In this document: positions 31,713 through 43,463 of the stretch, piece after piece | Numbering within the stretch: position 1 is the stretch's first letter | Layout of the letters: every line of letters starts with the position of its first letter | Assembly (NCBI GenBank): GCA_963422465.1 | Contig: OY730174.1 | Span: 2,375,914 to 2,439,913, forward strand | Direction: 5' to 3' | Origin: Lichina pygmaea | Taxonomy: Eukaryota > Ascomycota > Lichinomycetes > Lichinales > Lichinaceae | Length of the DNA stretch: 64,000 bases | Made by a program: the position numbers and the translations under genes | Notes under the pieces: model-generated | Database searches by the model: none | What the model was told of the DNA's origin: nothing | What the model saw: only the letters and a program-made list of their open reading frames with translations

Positions 31713-34662
31713 CCAGGAGTCTCCTGCCCACCATTGGTTCCAATCGAATGCGACTTTGACCGCCCACGCGGGAGTCTGGCCCCAGAGCAGCCACCAGAAT
31801 CTGTTGCAGGCGTAGCGAGTGCTTTGGAGGTCGTATTGAGCTCGGCTGTCCATGAGGCCGCGGAAACCAGGCGCCCAGTAGCCGTTCAAACGACCGCTCG
31901 CAATGTCCTCGGTCGCGACGTACATGCTCAGAAGACGGACGGAGATGCACGCGATACCGGCACCGAACAGAATTCCGAAGAGCAGCGCGAGCGTGACGCC
32001 GAAAGCCGATCGGAGAGGCCCACGTCCCGGGGCTGGTCGACCCTGGTGGATCAAGACGGGCGGCTGCTGCGCAGGCTCGGCCGTGGTCTGGGTCGCGGCG
32101 TCCGACCGAGCGATCTCTTTCGTGCGGGCTTCCTGCAGTTCGGCCCTCAGGACGGCGCTGGCTGCCTTCTCGCGATCGAGTTCCTTTCGCAGACCGTCCA
32201 AGTCGTCGACCGAAATGAGCGGCGGCGGGATGAACGTGAGGATGTCTCGCAGCCGACGCAGTTCGGCATCGGTCCTCTCTCGCTCGGCCGAGGCGGCTTG
32301 AAGTTGCCCGACAAGCTCGGCGTTGCGATCGAGTTCCGACTGGAGGCGCCTCGCGTCCTCAGTCTCAGCCGGCGGCGGCGTCATCGCGCGCGCAGCTTCG
32401 AACATGAGTAGCTCGGACGCAGCAAAGTCTCGCTCGGCAGACGTCGCCTGAAGCTGCTCGAAGAGCTGCTCAACTTGTCGCTCGACTTGCTCGGTGTTGC
32501 GGAGGACATCTTGCTGCAGACGCCTCACTTCCTCTGACTCCTCGGCGCGCGGCGTCGACATCGCGCGCGCGGCTCGGAGGTCGAGGAGTTCGGCCGCTTT
32601 GCTGTCACGCTCCGCAGACACCGTCTCCAGCTGCCGGAAAAGCTGCTCGACCTGCTGTCCAACCTGCTCAGTGTTGCTGAGCACGACTTCCTGCAGACGC
32701 CGGACTTCCTCTGCCTCTTCGGCGCGCGGCGTCGACTTCGCGCGCGCGGCTTCGAGCTCGAGGAGTTCGGCGGCAGTCCTGTCGCGCTCCGCGGAAGCTT
32801 GCTCGAGCTTCTGGCACAGCTCCGCGTTGCGCATGAGCAGGTTCTTGTTGTCCTCCGACGACTCGCGCTCGCTTTCCTCGGCCGCTCGCTTCATGGCATT
32901 GGCGGCCCGGGTGGCAATCAAGGCTCGTTCCGCCTGTCTGCTCCAATCGGCCCGGACCGCATCGTGCTGCTCAATCTGCGCCTCGGCCTCGTCCAGCTCG
33001 CTCCTCAGCCCGTCGGCCCGCTCCTTCGCCGTCGTCTTGGCAGCCTCGAGATCCGAGATGCGGCGGAGATGCGCTTGCCTACCAACCACCTGCGCTGCGA
33101 TTTGATTTCTCGCCTCCTCCAACTCGGAAATCTTGGCCGCCAGCTCCGACTTGGCATCCTCCGCGGCTTGCCTCCATCCATCCGTCGCCACGGTCTCTGC
33201 CTCCTCGAGAGCTCTGTCCTTCTCCGCCAAGAGTGCCTCGAACGCCGCCCGAGACGCCTGCATAGCGGCACGATGGGTCTCCGCCTGCTCTTGGAGCTGG
33301 CGTTCACCGCGCGCTTTCAGGGCGCCCAGGTCTCGCTGGCGCTCGCTCTCGACGGTCTCGGACATGGACCGGAGTTCGTCAAGCTGGCCTTTCAGCCCGC
33401 TCAACTCCCTCTGGCCCTCGGCCTGTTGCAATTCCAGGGCAGCGATCTGCCCGGAGGCGTCAACGAGTCGCGCCTGGAATTCCACCGCAACGGCCTGGGC
33501 CGAGGCGAAATGCTGGAGCGCAGTTTCGTGCTCGGCCTTGAGCGAGGCGGTATCGCTCAGGTGTTGGGCCTTGGCCTCTTCGAGTCGACGCTCGGCCTCC
33601 TCCGCGCGAAACTTGTCGGAGTTGGCGAGCTCGAGCTGAGACATCAGCTCCGCGTTCCTGGACAGCTCCAACTCCAAACGGGCTTCGTTGTCTTTGCCGA
33701 GCGATTGGAGAGACTGTACGACCAGGCCGAACTCGTTGCGTTGGCTGGCTAGCTTCTCCTCGGTGTGGTTCTGCAGGGATCTGGACTCCTCCGCTGCAGC
33801 GGCCTGCGCATGGACGAGCGCGGCCTCCAACTCCACCACCTTGGATCGCTCGATGCCGACCATACGCTCGAGCTCGTCTTCTCGCCGGAGCTGAGTGTTC
33901 AGACCCGAAACCAGCGGCGGTTGAGCCTCTGGGGACGGGAGTCGGTCCGTCTGGGATTCCTGCTCGAGCGGCATCCCCGTCTGCTGCTGCTGCTCGAGAC
34001 CCGGCAGCTGCTGCGTCTGGTTCTGACGCTCTTGCTCTTCCTCCGACATCCGGACCGCTTCGCGGGCGGACTGGGGCGCCTGCGCTGGATCTTCCTCGTT
34101 CTTCTCTGGGACGAGCTTGCGCTCTCCATCTTCCTCATCGTCGTCCTGCTGCGCTCGCTGCCTCGCCAGACCCGCCGCTTCTTCCTCCCGCCGCCGCTCC
34201 TGCTCGGCTTCCCGCTCAGCTTGCTGCTGCTGCTGCTCCTCTTGCTGCTGCCGTCGCTCCTGCTCTCGAATGAGCTCTCGCTGGGCCTGCTGCTGCTCGA
34301 CTTGCTGCTGCTGCTGCTGCTGTCCTCGCGGTGCTGGCTGCACGAGCTGCTGCTGCGTCCGCCGTTGCTGCCTCTGCAGTCTCCGCCGCTGTTGTCGACT
34401 CGTGGGCTGGTCCCCAGGAGTGTCGAGGCCCGTCGATTGCCCTGGGGTCGAAGGCAGCGGGGACGAATCCACCGGGCCACCCCCAGGCGCATGGACGGCA
34501 CCGCCGAGAGCCGAGGTCCGCAGAGCGAGGATATTTTCTTCTCCCCGCTCCGGCCCTGCCTGCGTCTCAGCGTCCTCCGTGTCGACAGGCGCTGCTGCGG
34601 CTCGCGGCCCGGGAGTATTTTCTTCCCCCCGGACAGGCCTGTCCAGCATCTCGACCTCCTTT

Positions 34663-34693
<31 letters not shown>

Positions 34694-36300
34694 GGCCGAG
34701 GGCCGGGGTACGCGACGCCAGGGTATTTTCTTCCCCCAACGCCGGCCCTTCCAGCATCTCGGTGTCGGCGCCATCGGCAGGCGCGGTAGCCGCGGAAGTA
34801 TTTTCTTCCCTCCGCTTCACCAACTCCTCGAATTCCGCATCCGACATCGCGAGCTCGGCCTCGAGCTGGTCCACGAGGTCGCCCAGCGAGCTGGACGATG
34901 TTGACGAGGCATCGCCGGCTGCTGCTTCGATCGCCGCGCGATCCTCAAGGTCCGCGGGAAGGCCGGTGACAGGGCTCGAAGCGTCGCTGTACTCGGTCTC
35001 TTGACCCCAGACGGGTTCTTCCCAGCCACACTTGTGGGACAAGACTCCGATGAGCTCGTCGAAGTGCCTCCAAGGTAGGCGGCGGACCTTAAGGATGCTG
35101 GACGGATCGGCTCCCTGGAAGATTAAAGTCAGCACCGATCGCTCCTCGTTCTGGAGGAGGAAGGGACGAAGAAGCAGGGAAGACGGAAGAGGAAGAAGCG
35201 ACGAGTGAGGGAGAGGGTTTGGTGCCAGATATTTCGGATGAGACTTACCTCCAGGTGGACTTTGCTCGCCACGAAATCCCGCACGCTGTTGCGGTCCTCG
35301 GGCGCCAGCTTGCCTAGAGCCTTCGCGATCCACTCACGATGCTCCATGGAAAGACGGACCTTGCGATCCGCCTTGGCGCGCGGGGCCGTCTTCAGCACCG
35401 ATTCCCCAGCCGGCGGCGCGTCTCTGGCCCTCTCGGCTTCTTCGACTTCTCTGTGACGAGGGTCGAAGAGAGCAGGATCGTCCCAGACGGACCCCACTGT
35501 AGCCGGACACGGCGTCTCGAATACGCGCGTGTCGAAGAGGGTGGAATCATGCCAGACGGTGTCCGAACCACCCAAGGTGAACGCAGGGCTCGCCGTTGCC
35601 GACGAGTTGCCCGCGCCAAAGATGAACCCTTGCGGGATCGTCACCTCGGCGGAAGAGGCGGACACCGACGCGGGCCGGCGGGAGACATCGGGGAGTGCGG
35701 GATTGAACGGCACCGCGGGAAGCACGTTGCCGAATAACGTCCCACCCCGGGGGGCAGGAGCGCCGAAAACAACCGCGGTTGACGGAGCGGCCGGTGCCAA
35801 GCTCGACGCCGTGACGGCCGGGCTGAATTCGACCGACGGAAAGGAAGCGCCGAACGCCACCGACGGCCCCGGGCTTGGCGTACCCGGAGACAGCTGGGCG
35901 AGAGCGTTCGCCGGTGGGGGAGGTGGGCCGGGCCCCAGCTGCGGTGGGCGAGAAACTGACTCCGACCGCGCTGCCTCCGCTCGTTCCGTCCCTTGCGTCG
36001 CCGGTATCGGCTGCGACGGACGAGATTGCTGCTGCTCGCGGGCGCGAGCCCGGGCTGCACTTACCATCCCGGCGGGGATGGGCTCGCCGCGCTGGTACTT
36101 CTCCACGATGTCGTCGGAGACCTCGGTCTGGGGGCGGGACCGGGAAGGAAGAGGTGTGGTCGGGATAGAGGACTCAGTCGGGGGGCGGGACCGAGAGGAA
36201 AGAGAGGTGGTCGGGTTGAAGGACTCGGTCGGGGGGCGGGACCGAGAGGAAGAGGGGTTGGTCGGAGAGAAGGAAGGGGAACGGCCTGGAGTCTGGTTCG
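31656..36300 (-). CDS. large FG-motif, coiled-coil, membrane-anchored protein (5' end lost in gap)
   Basis: Two exons are visible, 36300-35249 (open into the gap) and 35114-31656, joined across a GTAAGT...CCAG intron; about 1500 residues. Order from the N-terminus: three 17-residue Ser/Arg repeats (SRSRPPTES); a Pro/Ala-rich region with FG-like motifs (VAFGASFPS, VVFGAPAP, FIFGAGNSS); a short conserved-looking segment (MEHREWIAKALGKL, LKVRRLPWRHFDELIGVLSH); acidic repeats built on GEENT; a poly-Q/R region; a coiled coil of more than 600 residues; one hydrophobic span (FGVTLALLFGILFGAGIACI); and a Trp-rich tail (NRFWWLLWGQTPAW). I do not recognise the family. Layout suggests a tail-anchored tether or nuclear-envelope/golgin-like protein, which is inference. 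An optional in-frame 54-base intron may start at 36064 (ATG|GTAAGT). Confidence 0.8.
32270..32800 (-). repeat. 59-residue (177-bp) coding tandem repeats
   Basis: Within the coiled-coil gene three to four units repeat a block beginning AERDxxAAELLxLxAARA, followed by TPRAEE, EVRRLQ and NTEQVxxQVEQLFxQL. The DNA word GGCGCGCGGCGTCGAC recurs about 177 bases apart in the first two units. Confidence 0.85.
36125..36277 (-). repeat. 51-bp coding minisatellite beside the assembly gap
   Basis: Three units of 17 codons (PTTPLPSRSRPQTEVSD and two variants of it) in the coiled-coil gene. They run up to within about 25 bases of the N run, so the gap may be a collapsed continuation of the array. Confidence 0.85.
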
Positions 36301-36500
36301 NNNNNNNNNNNNNNNNNNNNNNNNNNNNNNNNNNNNNNNNNNNNNNNNNNNNNNNNNNNNNNNNNNNNNNNNNNNNNNNNNNNNNNNNNNNNNNNNNNNN
36401 NNNNNNNNNNNNNNNNNNNNNNNNNNNNNNNNNNNNNNNNNNNNNNNNNNNNNNNNNNNNNNNNNNNNNNNNNNNNNNNNNNNNNNNNNNNNNNNNNNNN
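36301..36500. other. assembly gap (200 N)
   Basis: Exactly 200 undetermined bases, probably a scaffold gap of nominal size. It interrupts the 5' part of the coiled-coil gene. Confidence 1.
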
Positions 36501-38145
36501 AATGCCTCAAGATTTGCATGTGCCGGGCGAATTCACTGCTTCCTCGACAAGGACTACCGGATGCGGAAGCAAACAAAAAGCCTCACTGTCGCCGCAAGCC
36601 CTAACCCAAGCACTTAGGGCCATCGGCGCCGGCGCGGCGCACAACATCGAGTGGGCACCTTGAAATGGATATTGAGAGAGGGTGCGCAGGTTGAGATGAC
36701 TGGTATTTCACACTATATATCTATCTCTGTCTATCGAGCTGTCTATACCAAGAACAGCTATCCAATCCGTCGAACAATGCGCTTTGATGGATACGACGTC
36801 AGCCCTACGAGTTCCGCGCAAGGTCTGGCGTTCAATCGCCGGATCAGGAGCCGTACCCCAGATCTCAGTGCTCCTAGGCGGACCTGCCGCCATACTCGCC
36901 GGCATAGCAGAGCTAACGGCTGCGGGAGCGGCCCGAGCCGAGAAACCTCTCTCTACTAGTAAATAGTATGGAGTTTGAAGTATCACATTCCGCTCGCTTA
37001 AAACATACTTTCGTAGGGCTATGCTCAACCATCCCCACGACGTCAGCCCTTGATGTTTCGGAGTCCAGTATCCTCCTACGTATGTACTCGTACGTATGAA
37101 TGTAGCGATGCCGTGATCCCGTACAAGTATGACTCTATGATTGCATTAGTTGCTAAGTGCTCTATGATATCTTATCGCCAGCAAATTCATCATTGTAATT
37201 ATTTGCAGGTTGCGGAAGTTGAGGTCGAAAGGTCACGTGGGTGTGGTGTATTCGGCGCCTTGAACTACTCGACCTTGACCTCGTCTCCGACGCTCTTTCC
37301 AGCAGATGAGCAGCTCTCTTGATGTACGTAGCGGTACGTATGTATGATCGTCTCTATCGATCACTTCTCTTCTTTCCAGTCGAGGTTCTTCTAGGAGTAA
37401 ACTTGACGATGCTATGTCACGTGCTATTGGAACAGCACGGATGTCTTGCGCTATTGAACTGCGTCCGCTACCGTACAGTTACATTTTCGGGTATGGCATA
37501 CCGTGGTCCACAGCCCCACGCCCCACTGCCCATCCCCCACGCCCCTTTGTGACGTAAACCTCTGTACGTCACGTTACGTACGTAAGTACTTCCGTACGTA
37601 AGTACAACTCGTATCTAGGTGACATTCTAACTTCAGTCTTATGCATCGAATTCGACTATTAGATAGTGGCTTTCGGATTATTGTATGACATCCCGATTAC
37701 ATCTTTCGAGTGCAGTCAAGTCACGTGATTAATAACGTGACCGGAATATTGTTTTGTCCGAGCCCGAGCTCACGTGGCTACAAATGGCTCGCGACGAGGT
37801 TCGAGTTCGTGGGAGACGATCGGCGCGGAGGAATGTAGTGGGAGCCAGTGGATTTACCAGATCCTTCCATGTCAGAGACGCATTCTTAGCAGTGGCGCAT
37901 AATTAAATCAGATGCTATCTTAGCTACTGCCGTTCGAGGCGTTACGGGACGCTCGTTCCGCTCGTTCCGAGCTTTTGCCGCTTGTCCACCCTCAAAGTGA
38001 TCCCCGCTTCGAGCTTCACTTAAAGTCGCAGGCGTGACCTGGAAGAGTGCAGTAATTTGTTAGTATTGCTAGATGGCATGGCAGCCCGCGATGAATCGCT
38101 CAGGAACTAACTTCTTCGCCCAGACACTGCATCGCTGGGCTCACC
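36501..38145. other. intergenic, promoter side of the Rab-GAP gene
   Basis: About 1.6 kb. The piece next to the gap (to about 36600) might still belong to the 5' part of the coiled-coil gene, but no start can be fixed. The rest has no gene. GTAC-rich words cluster at 37075-37100, 37323-37345 and 37563-37605, the last with GTACTTCCGTAC at 37586-37597. Confidence 0.5.
37234..37776. promoter_or_regulatory. four CACGTG E-boxes upstream of the Rab-GAP gene
   Basis: CACGTG occurs at 37234-37239, 37418-37423, 37722-37727 (as TCACGTGA) and 37771-37776, 370-910 bases before the start at 38146. Such E-boxes are bound by bHLH factors of the Cbf1 type in fungi. Functional use is inference. Confidence 0.35.
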
Positions 38146-41100
38146 ATGTTCAGTCTCTCAACTCTCGTTCATAAGGCTCAGGCCTTCATCGATCCCTCCG
38201 CGGCCAGTAACGGCAACACCTCGGGGGCCGTGCTCTTTCGCCAGCATTTTCGGCTGCCGGACTCTCAATTTCCGCTACAGGAGATCTCTGCCGAGTTGAC
38301 GATACCGCCAAGATCGAATGGCGCGTCGGCGGACCCCGAGAAGAGACGAGAGCGGGGCAGCCATTACATTGGACGCCTACATCTCAGCCAAAGCTATCTC
38401 TGCTTCTCGACCCAGACGGCAAGCTTTCAATCGCTTACAGGCATCGTCAACTCGGACAGTTCGATATCAAAAGCTGACGATCCTGGTCCAGCTGGAAATG
38501 GCTTTACTCTGCCACTTGCGGCCGTCAAGCGCGTCGAGAGGATGTTCAGCCAGGGCTCCACCTACGCATTGTCAATCACGCCGTGGAATGGACCTGGTAC
38601 CGCGATCGTGGAAGCCAGGCTGCAGGCGCCGCCGAGGACGTTGATAATCCAGCTGACGGGAAGTTGGCCAGCCTGCGAGCAGTTCTGTGACGCTCTCAAG
38701 AAGAGCTTGAGAGAAGCTGTTAGAAACATGGACAGAATGAAGGAAGTCGTGCCCCAATGCTACTCGGAGTATCTGCTATCAGCGACGCTCACTAAGACCA
38801 ATGCTTCCGCGGGCACGGAAGCGAAAACTCCCGATTCTCCTGACACTGGACTGGGAATTCTGTTCAGGTATCCCGGTGATCCGAAGAAGCTCAGGGATCG
38901 AAGCAAGATGCGTCTCTGGAGCGAGTACTTCCGAGGTTGGTTCTTCTCGCGCACATAGATGGCTCGATTCAGCTGACCGAGCCATGTGGACAAGAGAACG
39001 GACGCAACGTCTCCCTTCTAAGACAGCCCACATTTCACAAGCTAATACGAGTCGGCCTTCCAAATCGGCTCCGGGGCGAGCTCTGGGAGCTGACATCCGG
39101 GTCACTCTATCTGAGGCTTCAGAATCCGGCGCTGTATGCGGAGAAACTATCTCGTTTCTCCGGTCAGGAATCCCTGGCGATTGACGAGATCGAAAAGGAC
39201 CTCAATCGGAGCCTCCCCGAGTATGCTGGTTTTCAGACGGAAGAGGGAATCGGCCGGCTCCGTCGAGTCTTGACCGCTTATAGCTGGACAAACCCTGATG
39301 TCGGCTACTGTCAAGCGATGAATATTGTGGTAGCAGCTCTTCTGATGTGGGTTCTGCTGCCTCCGCCGAGTCGACCTACTTGCTGACGCGGTCCAGATAT
39401 ATGTCCGAGGCTCAGGCATTCTATCTTCTCTCCGTCCTCTGCGACCGCCTTCTCCCAGGCTACTACTCCACCACGATGTATGGAACGCTCCTTGACCAAA
39501 GGGTGTTTGAGTCGCTGGTCGAGAGGAGGATGCCCGTACTCTGGGAGCACCTAGTCAAGTCCGAGGTGCAGCTGTCGGTCGTGTCATTACCTTGGTTTCT
39601 GTCCCTCTACATCAACTCAATGCCGCTGGTTTTTGCGTTTCGCATCCTCGACGTCTTCTTCCTGGAGGGCCCGAAGGTTCTTTTCCAGATTGGACTAGCT
39701 ATTCTACGCATCAACGGAGAAGAGCTGCTGGATGCCACCGACGATGGAGCCTTCATATCCATCCTGAAGTCGTACTTCCTAAGACTGGATGAGTCGGCGC
39801 ACCCGAAATCCATGGATCCCAAGGCCCGCAGCGTCACGCGGTTCCAAGAGCTCATGGTGGTGGCGTACAGGGAGTTCTCCGGCATCACACAGAACACCAT
39901 ATTAGATCAGCGTGAGAAATTCAAGGATGCCGTTCTCCTCAATATCGAGAGCTTTGCGAAAAGGACATCAATCCGCAATCTGGGACCAGATCAGAAGCGT
40001 CTCAGCACGGAAGAGCTGGGCCACGTCTATGACAGGTTCTACGACATTCTTTACGAGCGCCAGCAGCGGCTTAAGGTCGCTCAGAACGAGAAGACGCGAA
40101 TTGCGATGGCTGGGAGCACCAAGGCAGTCCTGCTCGAACGGCCAGGCTCACCCGAGGATTCTGAAAGATCACGGGTCGGGTTAGGACCGAGTCCGTCGTT
40201 GATGGACTACGACGGCTTCCGCGACTTTCTCTCTTGCATCACGCCATGGGCGTCTGGAGATCATGCGAACGGCGCCCAAAGGCCCTCCACTGATTCCTTC
40301 TCGACGCGGACGAGTGCCGGAGCACGAAACCGCGCGAGGTCCGTGGCGCAGATGGTCGAGCCCGCCAATCACCATTTCCTTCGTCGGCTCTTTGATCGAT
40401 GGGACGTCGATCGCCGGTCGGGTCTTAGCCTGCAGAACGTTGTCAGCGGACTCGCTCAGATCAAGAGCTCGGGAGACATCATGGGCAGCATCACATACTT
40501 CTTCGAGCTCTACGACGACGACGGTGACGGAAGGGTGGACCGAGAGGGTATCCTTCGCATCTCAGAAGCCCTTCTCTTCCTCGGTCGGCGAGGCCTTGAA
40601 GCTCTGGACGCCCGTCCAGAATCGGAGAAAGCACCCGTTAACGCGCCCATGCAGGGAGCGCGCCGGAGCAACACGGACGAAGAATTCTTAGACAGCGTCA
40701 GCGCCTTCATCCGTCGTTGCTTCGAATATGCAGACCCCGATCATCCAAACCAGGCTACAAACACGGGCAAGAGAGAGAACGAAGACAGCGCTGTCGTGGA
40801 CGAGGGCACCTTCCAAGTTGGGGACGATGAGGACCAGAGCGACCTCATGCAACTGACGCCTCAGTCGACCGCGGCCAGCTCGCCCACGATGCTGGCGTTC
40901 CGACATCCGCCTTCAAAAGGTGGAAACCACAGTGATTTGGATCCGACGAGCGCTACGGCGGCTGGCCGAGGCAACTCGTCTCGAGTGGTATCGGAGTCTG
41001 CCAACAAAGCCCTCGATCCCGCGCACCCACTCCACATCACGCTGCCAACGTTTCGAATGGTCATCCTAGCCGATGAGCTACTGGAGCAGTTCTTCGAGGT

Positions 41101-41722
41101 CTCTTTCCCAGCCTCCTTCCGGCTCACGAATGGCTGCCTGGCTTCAACACCAGCGAGTCCGGCCAACAACCTCACGACGTTCGCCAACCTCAACTCCCGT
41201 CGACGGAGCTCAAACGCACCTCACTCACCCATCGGTACCACCACAGCAGAGAGAGGGCCGGCTCCTGCGGGACGAGGCCTTCGAGGTGTGCTCGATGGCA
41301 TCGTCAACGACGGCATGCGCGTCGCCGCGGACTTCAAGCGACGCATGGACGAGGCGCAACGCGAGATGGAACGCAACGCTGTCAGCCGCGAACATCGCCA
41401 CGATAGCAACGCCAACGCGGGCGACGACGAAGACGACGATGCCGGTCCCGTCGACGGTAGCGCGCGAGAGGCCGACCGACGGAGCGTACGCGACGTCGAT
41501 CGAGAACTTCTTTTGGGCGCGGAGGCCGAAGTCACGAGCACCAAGGAAGGCGGTGAAGGGGAAGAGAGCCCCACGGCCAACACCACCGGCACGGGAGATG
41601 ACGTCGACCGTCACGGACTGGGGCTCTCGACTGGAGGTACAGGCGACGTAGCGCATTTGAGGCGGAAGAGCGACGCCAGCACGTTCTTCAAGCAAGACGC
41701 CGGGGACGCGAGCCCGTCATGA
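38146..41722 (+). CDS. GRAM-TBC-EF-hand Rab GTPase-activating protein (Gyp2/Mdr1 type)
   Basis: Three exons join in frame (38146-38935, 38995-39346, 39397-41722), 1155 residues. A GRAM-like domain covers about residues 60-190 ([30 protein letters not shown]). The TBC domain (about 280-500) has RLRGELWEL, the arginine-finger region [15 protein letters not shown] (Arg about 331) and the glutamine finger VGYCQAMN (about 366), so both catalytic residues are present. A calcium-type EF-hand loop lies near 750 ([13 protein letters not shown]). The C-terminal 300 residues are polar and acidic. This layout matches yeast Gyp2 (Mdr1) and animal TBC1D8/9, which speed GTP hydrolysis by Ypt/Rab proteins in membrane traffic. 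Introns are about 50-60 bases with donors GTTGGT and GTGGGT, weaker than consensus. Confidence 0.93.
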
Positions 41723-42440
41723 CGCACGATCTCCATCTGCTTACGCATCGACTAGTCTTTTCTTCAAGGTCTTCAAATGCCATCGTTCTCCTCTCGCCCA
41801 TCTCCGTCTGATCATCTCTTTTTCTCACTTTTGACGACCTGTACGATCGCTGAATTTCTCGAGTCTCGGGGTCCAGCACACATATCGAGCCAAGGTTTTT
41901 GGTCACCTATGGAAACTGTCCGCACTCGTGTGCCAGTGCCACCGACTACATCGTTCCTTCACCGTCCTTCATCGACTCCCTCTCCTTTCCTTTCTCTTCT
42001 TGTCTCCGTACTCTATACGTGATGACGATGTCGTGACCTGTCCCATCCTTCTCTCCTTATGACCTTGTGATGTTCTTTGCTTCTCCCCATCTTGTAAGCT
42101 ACAGGTGTAATAGCTTTTGCCTTGGATCGGAACTACTCCGTGGTGAGAGTTTTATTGCTCCGTGAGACGCATACCGAGTATGTTGTGTGAAAATAAGTAC
42201 AGTAGTAGAGCTCTAGTTCCGAGACGTGGCCAAAGTTACAAAGGTACCGCACGAGTCTACAACGCTTGGAGTGTAACTTAATTTGGTCCGTGTATCTGTG
42301 CGAGAACAGACGGGGGTGTATTACTCTAGGATCAAGTGGCGGGCTGTGTCACAGGCCCGCTGATGGAGTCACCGGTGAAGCTCGACATGATTCACTGTGC
42401 CGTACAGCTCTGAAGACGCAGCTTTCGGTTCAGAGCTGAG
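41723..42440. other. intergenic between convergent genes
   Basis: About 700 bases shared by the 3' ends of the Rab-GAP gene and the secreted-protein gene. Pyrimidine-rich at 41780-42060. No gene seen. Confidence 0.5.
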
Positions 42441-43463
42441 CTATCGTCCGAGGCCGAGGCCAGGCACCGGTCGTCGTCCTCCTCCTCCACGGCTCAGGCT
42501 CATGCCTACGCCTCCGCCTCTGCTTCTGTCTCTGTCTCTGCCTCTGCCTCTGCCTCTGTCTCCGTCTCCGACGGGGGATGGGAAATACCCGGCCGCGACG
42601 CTTGGCAGGCTGGTCATGCGAGACCATAGGTTGTCCAGGACAGACGGAGAATTGGCGTCGTTCGGCGATGCTCCCTGCTGCACGACATTCTCTGTCGACG
42701 CCAACATGCTCGAGCCCTTCTTTCTCCTCTTCGGACCCTTGCCTTTCGACGGCTTGAAGCCGGTACCAGCATCGTCACCACCCGATGGTTTCCTCTTCGG
42801 CTGGCGCTTGGTCCCGCTGCTGCCGCGTGGTGTATTGGGGCCGCGGACGGAATTCTTCCTTGGCCTCGGCCGGTCCTCGTCCGTGCAAACTTGCTTTCTG
42901 ATCAACGGCTCAATCTTTCCGGTCATCATCGTTTGTTTTCGGATGTACATCTTCTGCTGTTCCGATTCTGTGGAATAGCCTTTGGCCTGTAGTTGCCGCC
43001 TCGCCTCTTCTAAGTTTTTCTCGACGCGCAGCAACATCTCACCTCGTGCCAAAACAGTGCAGATGTCCACCCCAGTAGGCTCGAGTGATAGCTCTTGGAG
43101 TCTTGCCTATCAAGTCATGCAATATCTCAGTTCTCAAGTACATGTGGGGCTTCCAATCTGCTTTGCCCGACCTCTTTCTTGGTTATTCCACAACATCCCA
43201 GCATCTGGACAGCGCAGATATGACTTGGGGCATGCTGTACTCACAATATTACTGAGGAGCTGATCCTTGGCTGCATCATCGATATCAACGTCGGCCTGGC
43301 GATCGTCGAAGAGCTGAAGGCATATCGAACAGACTCTCTTCCGCCATTTCTGCACGGCTCCCTCATAATAAACTTGGAGATTATCGATCTCTGAGGCTGT
43401 GTGCACAAACGGGAACCACTGCACAACACTGAGGAGGACCAGAGACAATGTGATCAGCCGCAT
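42441..43463 (-). CDS. secreted or ER-lumen basic protein of unknown function
   Basis: Two exons, 43463-43245 and 43106-42441, joined in phase 0 (GTGAGT donor, GATAG acceptor), 294 residues. The start MRLITLSLVLLSVVQWFPFV is a clear signal peptide, probably cut after VHTA. The first 75 residues contain one CxxC (VCSICLQLF). The middle is helical and charged (LLRVEKNLEEARRQLQAKG). The remainder is strongly basic and low-complexity, with KPSKGKGPKRRKK and a Gly/Arg/Asp tail (DGDRGRGRGRDRDRSRGGG) encoded by a CT-rich tract at 42480-42575. I do not recognise a family. A lumenal helical N-domain and a basic disordered tail are what the sequence shows; any role is guesswork. Confidence 0.72.

Noticed and set aside
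33765-34904. Plus ORF of 379 codons, very Leu-rich
   Set aside because: It is the antisense of the coiled-coil and poly-Q coding region; long open antisense frames are expected from its GC-rich, biased codons.
36590-36610. TTAGGG word on the minus strand near the gap
   Set aside because: Only one copy of the hexamer is present, so it is not a telomere tract.
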